Assembly: GCA_030867875.1 (NCBI GenBank)
Contig: JAOWCC010000936.1
Span: forward strand, 10,176,095-10,240,094
Direction of reading: 5' to 3'
Source of the DNA: Actinernus sp. WN-2022
Lineage: Eukaryota; Cnidaria; Anthozoa; Actiniaria; Actinernidae
Length of the DNA stretch: 64,000 nucleotides
Positions within the stretch are counted from its first letter, which is position 1. Each line of letters starts with the position of its first letter. The notes below the pieces were generated by a model. That model searched no databases. It worked only from the letters and a program-made list of their open reading frames with translations, and was not told the DNA's origin. This document shows positions 9,881 to 22,310 of the stretch, in pieces. Both the position numbers and the translations under genes were made by a program.

Positions 9881-12800
9881 TCATGAATTTCACCATTATT
9901 GTCACATGATCACAAAACCACAGAAACCCACATGCGTCTAAAACATTGTTTATTTGATTATTTCTTTCAACTGAGTATAGTATAATTAATTCTTTCAACT
10001 GATTCTAGTATCATTTTTAGAGCCCTGTGTATTTTATGAACTATCATGTATAAAAAATTATCCTAGATGACTGTTGTTACAGTATATGTACTTATTTGAT
10101 ACTAATTATATCTGTATTACTTTAAAATCTTCAACAGATATCAACATTCATAATAACTACAAAGTTTGTACATCTCACAAGATGAAATACTAATGTATAA
10201 CGAATGATGGAAAAATGGCTTAGTTCATACTACAATATGCATATCTTCAAAAGTATAATAACTATGCAGTATACTATGAGTCTGAGGCATGAACTAATAT
10301 TGCACAAGACTATGAAAAAGTATGTACTGAAATACCTCTTTGATGAAAATAGTAAGCTATGTAATATTGAATAAACTACTATGTTGATTTAAACATAGTA
10401 TCAACATGTCAATGTTCAACAATAGTATTTTGAAAACAATGAATTACGTCATAGTAATATATCTGACTGAATTTCACTTTTGTTAAACAACAAAAGATTA
10501 AATGTACATCAGATACGAAAATGAGTTTAAATGATTATATAATAAAAAAACATGTCCTTGTATCATAAATTAATGTTGTTTCTTAGAAAAGGGAGGTAAA
10601 GATTTCCACACATGGTTCATAAAATAAAGAGGGGAGTTTTTTGGTGGGGGAAGGGTCACATGTTTTCTTGATGTCTTGAATGGAGGGTCATGAATTTCAT
10701 TACCTACTGATGAAAAGGGGGCCACGATGTTTATGAAAAGAATTGTTGCAAATTCCCCACCCCTCTCCTCCAATAAAAAAACGTACTCTGTCTGAGAGGG
10801 TGCAGCTCTAAGACTGGGTAAGGAGTTTGTAACCACAATAGTGCATTTTGGTACCAGGCAATTCACTATTGCATGCTAATATCAAAACAATTCTTGTCAT
10901 CCCTTAAAAAACATCTCTGCCTCAAGAATGGCATAAGCTCATGACAGCTGGAGTAGCAATGACTAAATATTACTTCTTTTGGTCCTGATTTGACATTTCT
11001 CCTTAACCCTAGCATCAGGGAAGTCCTTAACATACGTTGATAATAGGTTTCCCAACGTCTCGCTATGATCTATTAAAAACAGTTAACAGTGTTAAATTAC
11101 AGAATTACAAGGTTTGTATGGAAATTCTAATAGCTCTAAATAATAACGTAAATTTTGTTAAAGATATTCTGCAATAGAAGATAAATAAAGGAAGAAGGCT
11201 TAGCTTACTTGAAATTGTTTTGTTATCCTATTTGTGTTCAGGTCGTTAGCTAGAATGGTGTGTTATGGATGTCTGGAGTGACATAATTAAGCGCTTCAGA
11301 ACCCTCTCACCAGAGGGACTCGAGACTTCTATCAAACATCGTTCTAACGACTTGTCAACATCAATAAGACAACAAAACAACTTCAAGAAAACTTTCTGCC
11401 TCCACTTACCTTGTATAACAAGATTTTAACTAAGTTTACGTTATTATTCCGAGTTATGGCAGGAATTCCCAAATAAACCCCGTCATGCACTGCTTCAATA
11501 TTTACTATTTTTAATACAAATTAAGTCGGAACTTCGGCGGCCTGTGAATGCATGCATGTGAAGTTACCATTGATTCATATCCAGGGAGCACATATCAGCA
11601 GCAAATCCCCCTGTACATGTAAGGAAATCCGTCCCCATGATCGCCCCATTCAGCTTTCAGATACATTATCCAAATACGTAAAATGAATAATTCATGTCTG
11701 AATTTGCAAATATTACATGCTTTCCAGAAACGGCGAAACCATGATTGAATGCCTTCCAACATTGATATCCCTTAAATTTTTGTCTCCTGTATAACTTAGT
11801 ACCTTATTGCGAGGATCAAATAAGCCAGCATGGCATCTATAGGAGGGAAACGCTCGTCATTTGGGACTGTTATTAGGCCAAGTTCTATAAGAGCGGTTGC
11901 AGACCTTTAACGTAAACACTTGGCGGTACCAGAATATAAATTCACAGATCCTTCGTGTATTCTTTGCTTTTTGAAGTGGTACATCTATTGTAATTTCTTG
12001 AAATTCGATTGGAAAGTACAAGTACTATACCTTTTTGTTCGCATGCCGCAGAACATTAATAATGGCGGACATCCATAAAAAACGTCGATAACGTCACATG
12101 AAAACAGAGATTCGGGGAATCCCCCGTTTGAACTGATGTCGATTCTTTCAGTACTTATAACAGTCAATCTATGGTTTCAGTTTAAACAAATTGCTAAAGA
12201 ATTTTCTCACCGCCATTCAACCAAGTATGATCGACTTACTAACATACTAAAAATCTTCCAAAATCCGTTCGGTGGAACATCTCTGAGGTTTGTCAATCAT
12301 TTACCACAGGGAACCCGAATCTGGTATAAAAAAAATGATAAATTGAATAAAAATGTATTTTTTAGTTCAAATATTGCTTACGATGTGATGATTTTAATCT
12401 TGACCTTTAAAGATAGACTTTTCTCGTGGTTCTGTCTGCTCTAGAAGTCGAAGTCTAGTTTTCATCTATTAAACTAGTTGTCATCTTTATCAGCTCATCG
12501 CGAGCGCGGCTCGCTACTAGAAGTCAAACTACCAACTGAAGTTACTGCATTAATTCGAAGTGTGAAGGAAGGAGGCCCTATTTCTTCGTAATCAAAATTA
12601 CTTAAATTGAAAACTTTAAAGCAAACGCAATCGAACGTCCCAGCACATTTTTCTAGTGCGGACGTCATTTTCACGGGTATGTGCTTCTCAAAGTTTGTGA
12701 CACTGCGTTTCACCTATCGATATAACAAGATTAGGATAATTACCAACTAGTCGTTAATTGCGGATTTATTAGGGATAATGACGTCTCCTTAACGAGCGTA

Positions 12801-13764
12801 GGGATTTCATTAGTCCCATAACGGAGAGTGAACGACAGTGATTGACATGTGCTTAATGTGATGTAGGGGTAAGGTATTCCCACACCGATTATCAATAGCC
12901 AATCACAATCGTACTTTTTGAATAATTAATTGTATTATTCGTAATTATACCGATCTCGCTTAAACCTAACAGCCGTATTAGTATATGTCGCCGAAAACAA
13001 TACGTTTTTTTGCCTCGCGCAAAATGGTAAGACAAAAATAGGGTCAGACGTTAAAATATTTTGCAATAATTAAAGTAATATGTGGAATTGTGTGACAAGA
13101 AAATGTGGGAAGGGGAACACTCCTCTCTAATATACTCCTGATGATTTGCTTGAAACACGTTAAAATAGTCCAAAAGGCACCTTATAAAACGAATAAAAAT
13201 GAAAAAAATTACTCCCCAGTATAACTTCGATATTCTCAAAAAAACCTCCCACAAAATAAGTGCATTTCAAAAATGACCTCCCAGCAATTTGGTCGACACC
13301 TAACCCTAATCCCCCCTCCCCCGACAGATAATAAACGACCAGCCCCTAATCGTCACTTATTTATTAACATGACTGCATAATTATGTTATAAACTTTAATA
13401 TTTTCTTTAAAATGTTATTTAATGCATATGAAATCATATACTATGTAGCGCTCTTGCCAATACAGTGTAAATAACTGGAACTCAATGCAACGTGATTATA
13501 TTGTAAATATTTGTACTTTGTTGATAAAAAGTTACACTATATTTCTTCAATGATTCATCTAATATTATTTGACGCGCAATATACATTATCAACAATATAT
13601 ATATTATGTTCTCATAAGACAATCAACATTGTCAATAATCACCGTATTACGATGAAATGAAAGTTACCATTGACATATGCTAATGACAGACGTTGACCAA
13701 AAGTATTATTATTTATGAAACGATCTCCATGCTTCTAATCTTCGATACAGTACACGTTTCTGAA
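9881..13764. other. Gene-free AT-rich stretch
   Basis: No open frame here has recognisable domains, and no clear inverted or tandem repeats were found. Open frames of about 100 codons at 10570-10866 (minus) and 12136-12444 (plus) lack family features, and I judge them chance. A pyrimidine-rich tract CCCCCCTCCCCCG is at 13310-13323. Confidence 0.5.
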
Positions 13765-14409
13765 TCATGTGATTTCTACGTTCTCCCGTAGCAGTAACAG
13801 CTCTGCTACATTAGCTTCATCTAGAGACGTAATGATTTTGTCTAATCCTTTTTCTAGAACCTCTTTGAACATTGTTAGAATTATAGATTCATTGTTATCA
13901 TTTACAATAACAAATTTTACATGAAGAGTTCTTCGACAGTTCTTCATTCTCATGGATTGACCACATTTATCACAATGTACAACTGGGCTTGCTGTTGCCT
14001 GATTCAGTTTTTTCTTGTAGTTTATGCACTGTGTAAAAGCTTCTATTTTCTCGATTGAGAAAATGTTTGGTACTGTTAATGTAATATAGATGCAGGATCG
14101 TCTGACACATCTAATGAAATGGTATCAAATCTACCATCTGTCAGTTCTGTAATTGATGTATTCATCATCGTTGACAATTTTCTTCTGATTTGACCATATG
14201 CGTACTTGAACTGGCGACAGACAATAAGCACTTTGTGCTTCAAGTGCGGCAATATGTTTTTCCCAAGCATCTAACTGTATTGTACCCGCTAATTGAAGAG
14301 GCTGCTTCGTACTTCCTTTGTGAATAGTGATGACTTCATTTGTCTTTAAAATCTTGCCTCGGATTGTAATTATATCCCACTCACGTGCTTCTGATACTGA
14401 CTTAGTCAT
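13765..14409 (-). pseudogene. RPA70-like OB-fold / zinc-ribbon protein, frameshifted
   Basis: Three minus-strand frames join into one protein-like stretch. The first part (14409 down to about 14150) reads EWDIITIRGKILK, then LAGTIQLDAWEKHI and SPVQVRIW, the pattern of a replication protein A OB fold (ligand-proof loop, Leu-x-x-Trp strand). The second (around 14150-14085) continues with SITELTDGRFDTISLD. The third (from about 14080 to the stop at 13765) has a zinc-ribbon-like set: Cys in FTQCINYKKK, then HCDKCGQ and KNC, followed by FKEVLEKGL, as in the RPA70 C-terminal domain. At least two frameshifts separate these parts and the N-terminus is missing. RPA70 binds single-stranded DNA; repeated RPA-like genes in animals are often tied to mobile elements, which is my inference here and is not shown by the sequence. 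It could be a recent pseudogene or contain errors. Confidence 0.6.
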
Positions 14410-14441
14410 CTGGTTTGCATGCTAATAACGATGTGAACACA

Positions 14442-14580
14442 GGTAGCCCGAAAATACAATGAGAGAGTCTTTACTTAAAACACAGGTAACCTGACAAAAC
14501 TAAGCCAAGCTAGAATACTGATAGGTAGCCCGGAAATACAAAAAGAGGGTACCGCACTGATAACACAGGTAACCCGAAAC
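14442..14580. repeat. Short tandem duplication downstream-reading AGGTAGCCCG
   Basis: AGGTAGCCCGAAAATACAA (14442) and AGGTAGCCCGGAAATACAA (14526) are each followed by AACACAGGTAACC, giving an 85-bp imperfect tandem pair. Near 14735-14765 the reverse motif GGCTACCTGTGTTATC appears, so the pair may be the end of a ~320-bp inverted-repeat element spanning to about 14770. Confidence 0.45.
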
Positions 14581-14860
14581 AACTAAGACGATAAAACAAT
14601 TATAATTGGATTTTTTTATTATAAATTTTTGTTGTTGATTAAATTATAAACCACTGTGCACTCATCTTCACTCGTGTCCTGACTCGTGGGGTTTTAGATG
14701 AGATCATCTTAATATTTGGATCCTAGTATTTTTGGGCTACCTGTGTTATCCTAAGGTAACCTGGCTTACTTTAAGTCACTCGTGTTCTACTTCTGTTCAC
14801 TCGTGTTCTGACTCCTGTGGAGTGTTAGCCGGATGATATCAACTTTGTGTGCGTACTTAC

Positions 14861-15048
14861 TTTCGCATCTGATTGTACGTTGTAATATAAAAACCACGCA
14901 GGTATCTGAAATCGTGCACGTTACAAAAGATACGCAGGAGATCAAGCTGCGTGCAGCTTCTTGTTAGCATTGGATTCGCCACATGAAATGTTCTTCGTTT
15001 GAAATAGTACAGCGACATAGCTCCATTTATTGTGAGAATTGTGCACAT
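14861..15048 (-). other. Possible first exon with consensus 5' splice site
   Basis: On the minus strand an ATG at 15048 opens 62 codons ending at AAA|GTAAGT (plus-strand ACTTAC at 14855-14860). The peptide (start MCTILTINGAMSLYYF, later LLRIFCNVHDFRYLRG) is not recognised. It lies 450 bp upstream of the RPA-like pseudogene on the same strand, but the splice phase (2) does not join to it without a stop, so a common gene is not supported. Confidence 0.25.
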
Positions 15049-15860
15049 TTTTATACGAGTTTGAATATTGGTATACTATGAAGAGATTAATTAGACAAAC
15101 ACCTTTAACTGGCCTTAAATACTATTGCACTTAGCTTTCTGACTAAAATGCCTTAAAATGACAAACAAAGAAGGTCAAGGCTGTTTTACACGGTGAGATT
15201 TCAGTTTCATTTTGTCGCACGTGGCATTTCACGTACTGACATGGACAACTACGAGTTCCTTTGCGAAACAATAAATGACGGTGATGAGGTTATAAATCAT
15301 GTTTTAAAATAGTTACAAATACTTTGTTGTTTCACTAGACATATTAATTGTCGTAATTTTTAGGTTGATAATTTTGAGCATGGCGTGAGCAGTGAGTTGA
15401 TGCGGCAGTCATAAACTGACTAAAATTGGCATCGTTAATTATGGCACCCGTCTGTTTCTGGCGTTTGCGCTTGCTTCACAAGTGTGAATCTTAATCATAG
15501 TCACGCTCCGTTCCAATCGATGTGTGTTTTATAGTACAAAGGGAAATATATTGTCAACTAGCAATCGAGCGATTGAGAGAGGAACTTTAGACACCGAAAA
15601 CTCCCAGGTCAACCGTAGACCGAGAGTCAAAAATATATTAGTCTTTTTAGTCTGCAATCCTATCGATATACACACTAACCTTGCACACTCCGGTAAACAT
15701 TGAAGAACAGAAGTAACAACAGATGTAGTACTTTCATCGTAAATTCAGAACATGACAATTTTACCGAGCGTCTATATGGAAACCTAACCTCGCCGACACA
15801 TTTTTGATTCCAAGAATCGCATCACAGTGCGCGTGCTCGGTGTGATCGATGTCGGATCGA

Positions 15861-16130
15861 TTAGGCCCGAGTTGTCCCAGTAAGAAGGGACAAAGTGTTT
15901 ATATGGCGTATTCATGTCGGAAAGTTGTCCCGGGAAGAAGGGACACCCTTCTCGCCGAGACGAGATATCCCTAGGACAACCCTTCTACCCGGGACGAGTT
16001 TATTCACAATGTAAACAGTTGCTTGTGGTTTACAGAGAAAAGTATGGAAAGTTGTCCCTCCCCGGGTAACTTTGCTAGAAGGGTTATCCCTTCTACCCGG
16101 GACAACTTTCTCCATGTAAAAAGGCCCTAA
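15861..16130. mobile_element. MITE with TTAGGGCC-type ends, 270 bp
   Basis: The left end is TTAGGCCCGAGTTGTCCC and the right end is GGGACAACTTT...GGCCCTAA, an imperfect terminal inverted repeat. Inside, GTTGTCCCGGG/AGAAGGG motifs recur in both orientations at 15932, 15979, 16055 and 16095, so the whole can fold into several hairpins. The termini resemble those of 53347-54437. Confidence 0.6.
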
Positions 16131-19100
16131 GAAAAGTATTGCCCCTGCCCAGCAAAGTTCAATTTCCAAGAAAACAATTTATTTTTTTGTAATTCGATCC
16201 ACTTGTCAACAATTTACGTTACATGATCTCCTCGGTTTCTCAGAAATGTGTTGAGTGGAGTCACCAATATTTATTTAAAAATATATGGTTCAACTTAATT
16301 AAACACCCTAAGATAAATTAAGCTCTGTATGGAGTCGGTGTCATTTTCTCGAAATATGCGAAGCTCGAGGAAAACTGTGAGCTTCGAGGATCAGAAAATG
16401 TGCAAGGACAAATATGATGGCATATTACGAAGCCACAATGTAGGTTGTTGTTAACAACCTTCAGATATTTCGTTGACGCGCGCTTATACGCTCACAGGGG
16501 ACGTATTCGCTGATATTTCCCGCTTGCGGAGATAAAATATCGGGTCACGTGACGAATTCAACCAATCGCGCGCGAGAGAAAATATTTGATGGGTTATAAA
16601 AGAAAATATTGTTATACGGAAGCTAAATGTTACTATGTTCCGTGTTGGTTGCGTTACGTATATGACCCGCAAAAGGATGTGTTACCTCATGTTCTCTTGG
16701 TATGACTTCAGTATTCATAGTTCCACAGCCCACACCGTTCTGAATTCTGAATAATTTATCGGTTTCCTATATTTCACTGAATTTCTTAAATCTTTGCGAA
16801 TATCACAACTTGTGTTTTCATCTCCTTCTGATTAACTGATGCATATGGGACACGATGGTGGCGCTTTTTTCTTAGTTAGGTATTAAAAGTGTTTCTTAAC
16901 TGACAAGTGTGGAACTTGAATTTGTAGTAGTATTTGTAAGTCTTGCAGATAATTACAATAGACCGAGTCAGCTTGCCTGGTTTGTTGCCCCATTTCAGAT
17001 CATAGTTGACGTCTTAATCTGAAATAGAGCAACCAAGAGGCTAGAAGTATCGGATACCGGTGACGATTTGCCTTCTCTTCTGGCAGATATCTCAGTCCCA
17101 TTCCACTTAAAATTATAGAATAACGGACAAAACATTCTTTAAACGCTAATGTGGACGGGAAACTTTCATTCAGTTGTCAGTATAAATATTCGTGTAGATG
17201 GGGCCAGAGCTGAAACTCTCATGAAACTTAAGAGTCACTTATATCTTCTCAAACGTTTTACTCTTGTCAGGTAGGAAACAACAATATCAGCAATAACAAC
17301 GACAAACTGAACGCAAGAACAAGAACAACAACAGAGAAAAAAAAGGAAAGTTATCAAACTCAGATTATAAAGGGTAAGGAGGGGGTTTAGCACTCCATTA
17401 ATGATACGCACACTGGGACTATCCAATTTTAAAATTGATCGAAAACTGTATTTCTGGAAGCATAGAAGCGGTTTATCAAATAAATCCATTGTCAGAAATC
17501 TATTCCATTGTGGGCGGGCGTAAAATTATGCAATAGCGCCTGTCAATCATAAATCTCTATTTCTGAGGCTCTCTAGCGCTTTAATTCTTGCCACCCATTC
17601 ACTACATATTCAGGGACGTATTGCATAAGTTCTGACAACATGGAATGAGCTAGCTAAAGAATAAAAAAAATATCGAGGACCGAGAGCTGTTATTTACCGG
17701 GAACACACTCGACTGAGGTTTTTCCCCCATTTTTTTTATATTCCCGCCACCGCCAAGACAAAACTTAAAAGTCAGATTCAACCAATCACACTGAGTTACG
17801 AATAAACTAGTTACCAGGTTCTTACAGGCTAATCGAGAGCAATATGGCAATAAGGGAGAAGAAGTCGACGGCCGGTGTACGGGTTTCGTTTTTATGTTCT
17901 TTCGAGCTGTGGTAGTGTACAGATACCTGAAAATCACTCAAATTTAATCTCACTGGGAAGCTGTCGGTAAATACTAAGTCACATTTGCATATAATTGTGT
18001 GATAAAATGACATTTAAACTACTCGATTCCATCGTTACAAATTAAGAAACGCTTATACTTATTCTCCAAAGTTGATCAAAGCAACCATCAGTGTGGCTAA
18101 AATGAAAGAAATTACTGTGAACATGGAGGCCAAAACACACGGTTAGTACATTAATTCGAATAAGCTCAGTAAGCGAGAATTATTCTCTTCAACTTGATTA
18201 CATGCAATTTTGCAGTCAATAACATGCTAGAAAATACGATGCAAAAGATACATTTGAAGGTTTATTGTAATTCTGTTTCACGATTAGACTCCAAACACAA
18301 CCTTCCATACAAAGTACTGTAAAATTCTGAGCAATACAATGTCTATTTACGGTCGTAATGTGATGCGTAGTACGCACGCGTGGGATCGATTTGTGACAAT
18401 GCGAACCAAGATGTTTTTAGAAATAGGCTACTGCGTAAATTCACTTGTGAAACCATAGAAGGGAATGGTTATGAAATCCATCGATCTTCTTTGTTATAGA
18501 TCTTTGTTCGCTTTTTTTACCCTGACCGTGCACAAAACACAGTAGATATTGGAATATGTTAATCAATCAGCCAATAGAAACGTGTGGGTTCAGTCGTTCA
18601 GGGACGATAATAGGCTATGGCCGTGCACAATATTTTGTCTCAATTAGTACCCTTTCCAACCTAAATCGCAGCACCTTTGTTAGCCCCTTTGAAGTTTGCC
18701 GGGCCCTCTATTATCTACTGCTGTTTTCCCTTCTTAAAAGAAGCAGAATATCGTGACAAAAGTTTAAGAAAGACTGAAAACAACAAATTCAATGTAAAAT
18801 GTACAAAATATATATGGAAAGTAGGAACTTTTCAAATAGGCATTTTCATGATGACGTAAATTGACTACTCAACTACCAGAATCATTTTTTCAGTTATTCA
18901 GATGTTGAAACTCCTGAGAATACCAAGACAGTAGTCTCAATAAGGGGAACACAAGAAACAGTGCAAAGAATTCTGGTATAGTTGTAGTATATGACGTCAT
19001 AGTAGAAATAGCCTATTCGGGCGAAGAAAGAGGTAGGCTATATATAGTAATCTCAAGTATTCTCTACTGACAGACTATCATACAATCTATATTGTACGTA

Positions 19101-20856
19101 TTCAGTTGAAAATAAACAATACGTCTCAACTCACGTAGCCATTTTTTCAATTTCTTAAAGTCAAAGGCTTTTAATTAATATTAACGTGACAAAAGTTTGC
19201 TTATCTTCCGTTCAAGGTGGAACGAAAAGTACGAGTGATAACAGTAAATGTCATAGTTCCATTGTTGCTGGGCCGATAAAACATATTGGAATCGTTTTCT
19301 GCTGTGGCGCAGCTTAACCAACTGGTTTTGTTTTTAGAAATGTTCTTAGCATTCCTAACGTGAATAGCAGCAGCCAGCGTAAAGAGTGACAAAACAAACT
19401 TACTGAATTTAAAGCTTGTTTCAAAATACCAGATTAAACGGCATTGCAATACATTAACGTAGCCCATTGTTTTCGAGGATTCGGTTTGAAACCTGAAAAC
19501 AGGCAGATACCAAGCTTGATAGCAACACAATCTTTGATTATGGCAGAATGAGTGATGCCGCGTATCAATCTGTTACATAACTTGGACATTATGACGACTT
19601 TTGCAGTAAATTTTCTATTTTTATCACTGAACTCAAACAAAAGCCAACTTTCGATATATTTAAGTTTATCGGCCTGAAGTGAGGGGGAATGGAATTTCTT
19701 CGCCGAGGGTTCCTCAATGGCGCACGTGAATAAATATCATACCTACGAGCGCGGAAAGGCCGGTAAAATGCTCATTTTTCACAATGGCAATGTTTTATCG
19801 TTATGCGCAATAACCTTTTCATAAATCATTAGGAAGCATTGTTTGCAAGTGTATTTGAATAAAATTGCTGCTCACAAGGCGTCTCATTTTTTATCCCCAT
19901 CCTTTCAGCAAGGAAAATATATATTCCCCCCACAAAAGAACAAACAAAGAAACTGAGGTGTGTGAAAATATGAAAATATCTCCCCTGAAAACCAAATAAA
20001 ACAGAGCTATGTGGTAAATAACCTTCACTTTTTACGCACAGTTCGGTTTCAATATGAGGCTTCGAGGTAAATTAAATTTATTCTTTCTCCGAAAAAAAAT
20101 AAACATCGATCGCCACTTCGAAAAACACTTGTTATAAATAGAAGCTATATTGATTGGCTAATTGAGGTTAGAGGTAATTCTGTCAGCGTTATCGACCTTT
20201 CTCACATGGCCGCCAAGTTTTACAAGGTCAGCCTCGAACAGAACAGTTTCAGAACAATCGTTTTTATCCTCTTGGGACTCAACATGACTGACAGCTGAGA
20301 AGATTCGACAACAGTGTTTTAGCATTGTCGCAGTATTTTTTCGAGTTTCAAAGCAACACATGCAGTATTCGTTATTTTTCGTTCATCGTACAGTCAGCGC
20401 GTGCCTGTATTTGCAGATAAAGCACTCACATCAGACTCTAACTCTAAAATAAAGCACAGTTATTAGCCAATCACATTGCTGGATTTTGTACTGTGCACGA
20501 AGTTTGAATATCACAAAGTAATGCACGCTCAAGGTCTTGGAAAACTGCGGATGCATGCACGAAAGGTTAGCTTTGATTAAAGACTGTAATTTGAACTGCA
20601 ACAGTTATTGTAGTTTATGCACTCGGCTTGTGGTTCGTACGTGGATGCCAACGAATGTAAGCGGAAATGAAACGTTTTCTCTGGAGAGGGAGGGTAAAGA
20701 TTGTGAGAACAAATTAGGCATGTTTACTGACGAAAAGACCCTACCGAAGTGGAACATTAAATAATCACAATTATACATGTTGAAATGCTACCATTTTTCA
20801 CAGTTAACAATGTTCACTAGAGGGTACGTATAAGGTAATGCCAAGGCATATTACAG
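16131..20856. other. Long stretch without a supportable gene
   Basis: Only short open frames without family features are present. 16330-16620 (AAGCTCGAGGAAAACTGTGAGCTTCGAGG..., then TTCCCGCTTGCGGAGATAAA) looks like a dispersed repeat by its internal short inversions, from memory of similar coral sequence. Direct repeats of AACTGACAACTGAC begin only at the MITE at 20857. Confidence 0.4.
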
Positions 20857-21102
20857 GAGGGTCTGAATGGGGTTAACTGAATACTGACAAACGACCTTAA
20901 AAATAACTGACAACTGACAAATGATGATTTTTTTACTGACAACTGACAACCGAAAAATAACTGACAGCTGTCAAATTTGGTTTTTGTGTGTCAAACATTG
21001 TAACTTTTCTCTAGTAATGATTAACTTGGGCTAACTGACAACTGACAAATGGGCAAAATGTTAACTGACAACTGACATGTAGACCCCCCCATTCAGACCC
21101 TC
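20857..21102. mobile_element. MITE with perfect 16-bp inverted ends, 246 bp
   Basis: The ends GAGGGTCTGAATGGGG and CCCCATTCAGACCCTC are exact reverse complements. TTACAG flanks both sides (20851-20856 and 21103-21108) as target duplication. If the outer two bases are counted it could be 8 bp with one mismatch (TATTACAG/TCTTACAG), the hAT length. The interior is built from ACTGACAACTGACAA repeats. Confidence 0.88.
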
Positions 21103-21189
21103 TTACAGATATCAGATGATATTTTTTTTCTTAGCTGAGCTGCATGCTTAAGCTATTACTGATTACTGCGAAGAGTATTATCTTTAACA

Positions 21190-21445
21190 GTAGTCATTCA
21201 GGTCATTGGGTTCGATTCCCGGCTCGGGCACCGTATGTGAGTTAGGTTTATTGTTGATTCCTTATCTGCATTCGAGGGTTTTGCTCCGGGTTCTCCGGTT
21301 TTTCTCCCTCCGTAAAAAATCAACCGTGAGTCGAGTGTAGTGTGTCCAAAACAGTTAATGTAATGGTGAGTGTGTGAGGAGTAAAAGTAGGCCCCACCAG
21401 CTTTAAGCTGTAATACTCAGCCTGCTATAACAAATAAAACAATAA
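21190..21445 (+). mobile_element. tRNA-derived SINE (5' part degraded)
   Basis: GGTTCGATTCCCGG at 21209-21222 is a textbook RNA polymerase III box B. No good box A was found the expected ~35-45 bp upstream. The body contains GGGTTTTGCTCCGGGTTCTCCGG, a conserved SINE body block seen in many invertebrate SINEs, and the 3' end is an A-rich AAATAAAACAATAAAACAT tail. Family knowledge is recalled and was not searched. Confidence 0.72.
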
Positions 21446-21608
21446 AACATCTATAATATATAAAATATAATATAACTGAAAAATGGAATAAAAGGCCAAA
21501 CTACACGCGCACTATATAACGCTCTACAAATTGCGCACGTAACCATTTTGGAACTACTAGCATCATGAAATAAAATGTTAAGACCAAGAACTACAGATGA
21601 GCCTATCT

Positions 21609-21977
21609 TCACGCACGACTCTTGCGATTCTCGTCATAAAAGAAATCACTATCGTTTAGTCCATTAGGCCTGACAGTATTAAGCTTGTAAGCCCACTGCC
21701 CTTCTTTATCTCTAAGGTCCTCCGTAGCAAACACCTTATCCAATGCCTTATCTATAAGCTGAACGCTTAAATTATCCAATCCATTATGCTCTTGGCTGTA
21801 GAAATGTCTGTATATGAAATCATCGGTTTCCTTGTTACGAGGCGATAATTTGGCATGAGCCCGTAGTCGACTCTTGTGATTATTCTGAACCGTAATCTAA
21901 ACTTAGTGATAGTAAAGCCGACATATTGAATACCGCATAAGTTACAACTGAGAAGATAAATAACATTTAACTAGAGT
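21609..21977 (-). pseudogene. GIY-YIG endonuclease end of a Penelope-like element
   Basis: The minus strand reads VIYLLSCNLCGIQYVGFT, then after one frameshift NNHKSRLRAHAK, IYRHFYSQEHNG, and finally REGQW-like KEGQWAYKLNTVRPNGLND before a TGA at 21609. This is the usual order of the GIY-YIG nuclease domain at the C-terminus of Penelope-like retroelements: Cys pair, QYVG-T, a basic NNHKS segment, a His in HF....H, and W....L.T..P.GLN. No RT domain is found upstream, so only the tail of an element is present. The single frameshift lies after TKFRLRF. It could alternatively be a free-standing GIY-YIG domain gene fragment. Confidence 0.72.
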
Positions 21978-22310
21978 TACAGTCCAGTACATAGTTAATT
22001 GAATACGATTCTTTTGTAGTATTCCTATTGAAGGTGTTGCTACAATGCATATAGTTGCAGCGTCGCATCTTTTGTCATTACATTTCCGTGTACCTGCATG
22101 GAACTGTATATATATATAAATATAGCAGAGTAAACGAATTATAATTCTTATATAACGAATAATGAGAAAAAACATATTGAACACAGACGTGTTCCACTGT
22201 TTTATTACTCGTATAACCTTATTGCTCATTAAAACTATAACTTTTTACTTACCTTCTTTGCTAGGAAGAACTACAGAGACCAAAATGAGAAGTAACAGGG
22301 CAAGTTCCAT
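21942..22310 (-). CDS. Candidate two-exon gene for a short secreted peptide
   Basis: An ATG at 22310 (minus strand) opens a strongly hydrophobic start (MELALLLLILVSVVLP), a good signal peptide. It is followed at 22253 by AAAGAAG|GTAAGT, a near-perfect donor. A phase-matching acceptor CATGCAG lies at 22094; from 22093 the frame stays open to TAA at 21942, which would give about 69 residues in all and a 159-bp intron. The predicted mature part has cysteines in the spacing C-x4-C-x5-C near its start and another near its end. Caution: the 3' 36 bases overlap the Penelope fragment in another frame, the second exon has no database support, and only the first exon is convincing. Function is unknown. 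Confidence 0.35.

Noticed and set aside
12136..12444. 102-codon plus-strand open frame
   Set aside because: No domain, composition follows the AT-rich background, and no splice or promoter context was seen.
15241..15312. Short ORF MDNYEFLCETINDGDE...
   Set aside because: It is only 23 codons, with no splice partner and no family similarity I recognise.
18103..18142. ATG followed by a short frame and a GTTAGT donor (MKEITVNMEAKTH)
   Set aside because: It is too short, the donor is weak, and no downstream exon was found.
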